Assembly: GCA_946480015.1 (NCBI GenBank)
Contig: CAMLIL010000012.1
Coordinates: 16,050 to 80,049 of the forward strand
Direction: 5' to 3'
From: an uncultured Oxalobacteraceae bacterium
GTDB taxonomy: Bacteria; Pseudomonadota; Gammaproteobacteria; Burkholderiales; Burkholderiaceae
Length of the DNA: 64,000 bases
Each line of letters starts with the position of its first letter. Position 1 is the first letter of the stretch. Position numbers and translations under genes: made by a program. The notes below the pieces were generated by a model. That model did no database searches and was not told the origin of the DNA. It saw only the letters and a list, made by a program, of their open reading frames with translations. Of this stretch, positions 62,155-64,000 are shown in pieces.

Positions 62155-63363
62155 ATGCAAGAGATATATAAGAAGGCGCTGCTCGCACTCATCCTCCTCG
62201 TGGCCGCGAATGCGCTGATGGTGTCTTTTTTCACTTATCAGAGCTATCTCTCGCTTTCCCTGTTGCCTTGGGCGGGAGACGGGGTTCGCCTGCAAGCGAC
62301 CGGTTGGACGGATAGCGGGATGGGCGGCACCTCGATCGTCCGCATCCACCATGACCAGCCGGACAAACTGCGTTTCGACATGAAACTGACGAAAGCGGTG
62401 GCATTCCCGTCCGCTATTGCCGACCTGATGCTCATCGACGCGACAGGACAGCGAGTGCTGGCGGACTGGTCGAAGTACACCAGCATCACCTTCCTGGCCA
62501 AATGCACTCCCTCGAATTCGATGGTATTTTCCATTACCACCTTCGACGAGAAGATCTCGAAGAAGGGTGACTTCCAAACCTACCGAGTTCCGGCCACCTA
62601 TTTTTCCTGCAATACGAATGGGGTGCCGGTTTCCCTGGACCTGACCCGGCTCGCCCTGCCTGACTGGTGGCTCAAAAAGATGAAGCTGGACTTGTCGAGC
62701 CAGGGTTATGCCCTCAACAAGGTGGCAAAGCTTTCCTTCGGCGCCAATTTGAATACTCCCCCGGACGTCGAATCCCAAGCGGAAATCAGCGAACTCGTGC
62801 TGCATGGTCGCGACTATCACTCTTTCGTATCGCTGGCCGTGACGCTGTTGGCCAGCTGGGCCGTATTTGCGGTCTGGTTTTTCCGGGCCCATTCGCGCGC
62901 GCTGGTTGCCAGCGTGGCGACCAGCCTGAGAAAAGATGTTCCCCTGGCGGCCTACCGTCAATTAACCCTGGAACCGTATAAGGATAAGGAAAAGGCGGGG
63001 CTTCTGAAATATATTGCCACCAATTACACCGATAGCGACCTGGTCTTGGAGTCGGTTGTCACCGCGACCGGGATCAACCGAACCAAAGTCAATGATCTAT
63101 TGAAATCGGAACTGGGCATGACTTTCACCGGCTACCTGAATAAATTGCGGCTGACGGAAGCGGCCCGCTTACTGTCCGAAAATAGCGGCGCCGCGATCTT
63201 GGAGATTGCGTATTCCGTCGGATATGCCAATGTTTCCTACTTCAATAAGTTGTTCAAGGAAGAGTATGGCTGCACCCCGAAAGTGTTTCGATCGATTTCG
63301 GCCCAACAAGCAGCGCCCGTCGAGGATTTCCCGGCGAAGTCAGCGGCCGACTCGCCGCCCTGA
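62155..63363 (+). CDS. membrane-anchored AraC-family regulator
   Basis: A 402-residue regulator with an unusual layout: two membrane helices (about 8-28 and 222-242) around a periplasmic domain of some 190 residues, then a cytoplasmic AraC-type DNA-binding domain (about 290-385; LVLESVVTATGINRTKVNDLLKSE and AAILEIAYSVGYANVSYFNKLFKEEYGCTPKVFR). The periplasmic part (TSIVRIHHDQPDKLRFDMKL, TSITFLAKCTP) has the strand pattern of a carbohydrate-binding jelly roll, though this is a guess. It lies 440 bases before a secreted alpha-galactosidase on the same strand and may sense released sugars to control it. Confidence 0.85.
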   Translation: MQEIYKKALLALILLVAANALMVSFFTYQSYLSLSLLPWAGDGVRLQATGWTDSGMGGTSIVRIHHDQPDKLRFDMKLTKAVAFPSAIADLMLIDATGQRVLADWSKYTSITFLAKCTPSNSMVFSITTFDEKISKKGDFQTYRVPATYFSCNTNGVPVSLDLTRLALPDWWLKKMKLDLSSQGYALNKVAKLSFGANLNTPPDVESQAEISELVLHGRDYHSFVSLAVTLLASWAVFAVWFFRAHSRALVASVATSLRKDVPLAAYRQLTLEPYKDKEKAGLLKYIATNYTDSDLVLESVVTATGINRTKVNDLLKSELGMTFTGYLNKLRLTEAARLLSENSGAAILEIAYSVGYANVSYFNKLFKEEYGCTPKVFRSISAQQAAPVEDFPAKSAADSPP

Positions 63364-63804
63364 CCCTCTTCCACTCCTGACAGTAACACTCGCAATTTCT
63401 ACAGTTTTATAGAGGTTGCGCTTGTATCATCAGATTCTCTTGGCCCCTCTATCTATGCTCGGGCTGTCGGTCGACGTCCGTCGTCGAGAAAACGCACTGA
63501 AAAAAGCGCACTGAATTGTATTTCGTATATGTAAAACAGTGGGTATGTGCGCCGATATATTCTTCCTGTAAGAATATAAATGGCGAGACGATTATGCCCT
63601 TCGGTATTTTGTATGCGCAGGTGCGGCTGTTTTCATCTTTTCGGAAATGCTTTGCAAGCATTCAAGTCAAATAGGCGCAATCAGCAGCCTCTCGCACCTG
63701 GAGCTAGATCCAATCCGCCGGATTTCACGTTTTGAAACATTAGCATTTTTTTTGCTTCATGGATTTGTACGATGTTCCCCACCTTTTTTGCGAGTGATTT
63801 AGAA
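63364..63804 (+). promoter_or_regulatory. long AT-rich leader upstream of the alpha-galactosidase gene
   Basis: No gene seen. It contains a 9-bp inverted repeat (TATATTCTT 63556-63564 and AAGAATATA 63570-63578, 5-base loop) and two direct copies of CGCACTGAA (63493 and 63507, 14 bases apart). These are candidate operators for the upstream AraC-type regulator. The region is AT-rich compared with its surroundings. Confidence 0.4.
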
Positions 63805-64000
63805 ATGAAAACAAAGCACATAACACACAAGCCGCTGTGGCTGAGCAAGGCAATGATGGCGGCCGCCGCGGCGTTGACCCTATTCGTTGGCTCGGCGGGC
63901 AATTGCTGGGCTCAAAAGGCTGAAGGCCTGGCCAGCACCCCGCAGATGGGCTGGAACAGCTGGAACAAATTTGCCTGCGAAATCGACGAGCGCCTGATCC
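63805..64000 (+). CDS. GH27 alpha-galactosidase, 5' part (runs out of window)
   Basis: Start of a secreted GH27 melibiase. A signal peptide ([22 protein letters not shown]) is followed by [20 protein letters not shown], the opening barrel motif of GH27 enzymes, which release terminal alpha-galactose. Only 65 codons are visible. The ATG at 63805 is the first that gives a signal peptide; the ribosome site is weak. Probably controlled by the AraC-type regulator just upstream. Confidence 0.87.
   Translation, partial: MKTKHITHKPLWLSKAMMAAAAALTLFVGSAGNCWAQKAEGLASTPQMGWNSWNKFACEIDERLI

Overview
The window is a high-GC chromosomal segment from what looks like an Oxalobacteraceae-type betaproteobacterium (Massilia/Duganella-like). 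That placement is inferred from overall protein flavour and gene content; there is no rRNA or tRNA gene here to test it. About 36 protein genes are supported, most of them in tight same-strand runs with ATGA-type stop/start overlaps. No CRISPR array or intact insertion sequence was seen.

Layout. (1) 1-3.3 kb: two glycoside hydrolases, a GH29 alpha-L-fucosidase cut by the window start and a secreted GH97 enzyme. (2) 3.3-12.2 kb, minus strand: a Cus-type copper/silver efflux operon (small Met/His/Cys-rich protein, CusC-like, CusB with a fused CusF-like domain, CusA) followed by an NfeD protease and stomatin-like pair. (3) 12.5-13.0 kb: an Arr-type rifamycin ADP-ribosyltransferase. (4) 13.1-18.6 kb: a cobalamin riboswitch upstream of a CobN-like chelatase that appears exported and membrane-anchored, followed by overlapping ExbB/MotA-like and DUF2149 genes. 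I consider this the most interesting system in the window. (5) 18.9-34.9 kb: an ion and potassium block. It holds a secreted unknown protein, a CPA-type antiporter, a YbdK-type glutamate-cysteine ligase homologue and a two-component system, then kup, then kdpFABC-kdpDE with an extra 29-residue membrane peptide in front of kdpF. kup and the kdp operon share a near-identical 15-bp AT-rich box that may be a KdpE site.

(6) 35-45 kb: a mixed accessory segment bounded by two similar 67-bp direct repeats, with an AraC regulator, a truncated SnoaL-like gene, a tandem MmcQ/YjbR protein, a TfoX-N protein, a large Lhr helicase and a type-B carboxylesterase. (7) 45.2-58.2 kb: a 2061-residue pseudokinase/AAA/GAF/PAS/histidine kinase/receiver protein. 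It is divergent from a DUF1302-DUF1329-YCF48-MMPL cluster that may move lipid-like material to the outer membrane. (8) 58.2-62.1 kb: a decay zone with a frameshifted SYLF lipoprotein, a membrane protein with a DUF1488-like tail, nhaA with its 3' end running into a broken Tn3-family transposase, and a fragment of a BPSL0067-type protein. (9) 62.1-64 kb: a membrane-anchored AraC regulator and the start of a secreted GH27 alpha-galactosidase, returning to the carbohydrate theme of the left end.
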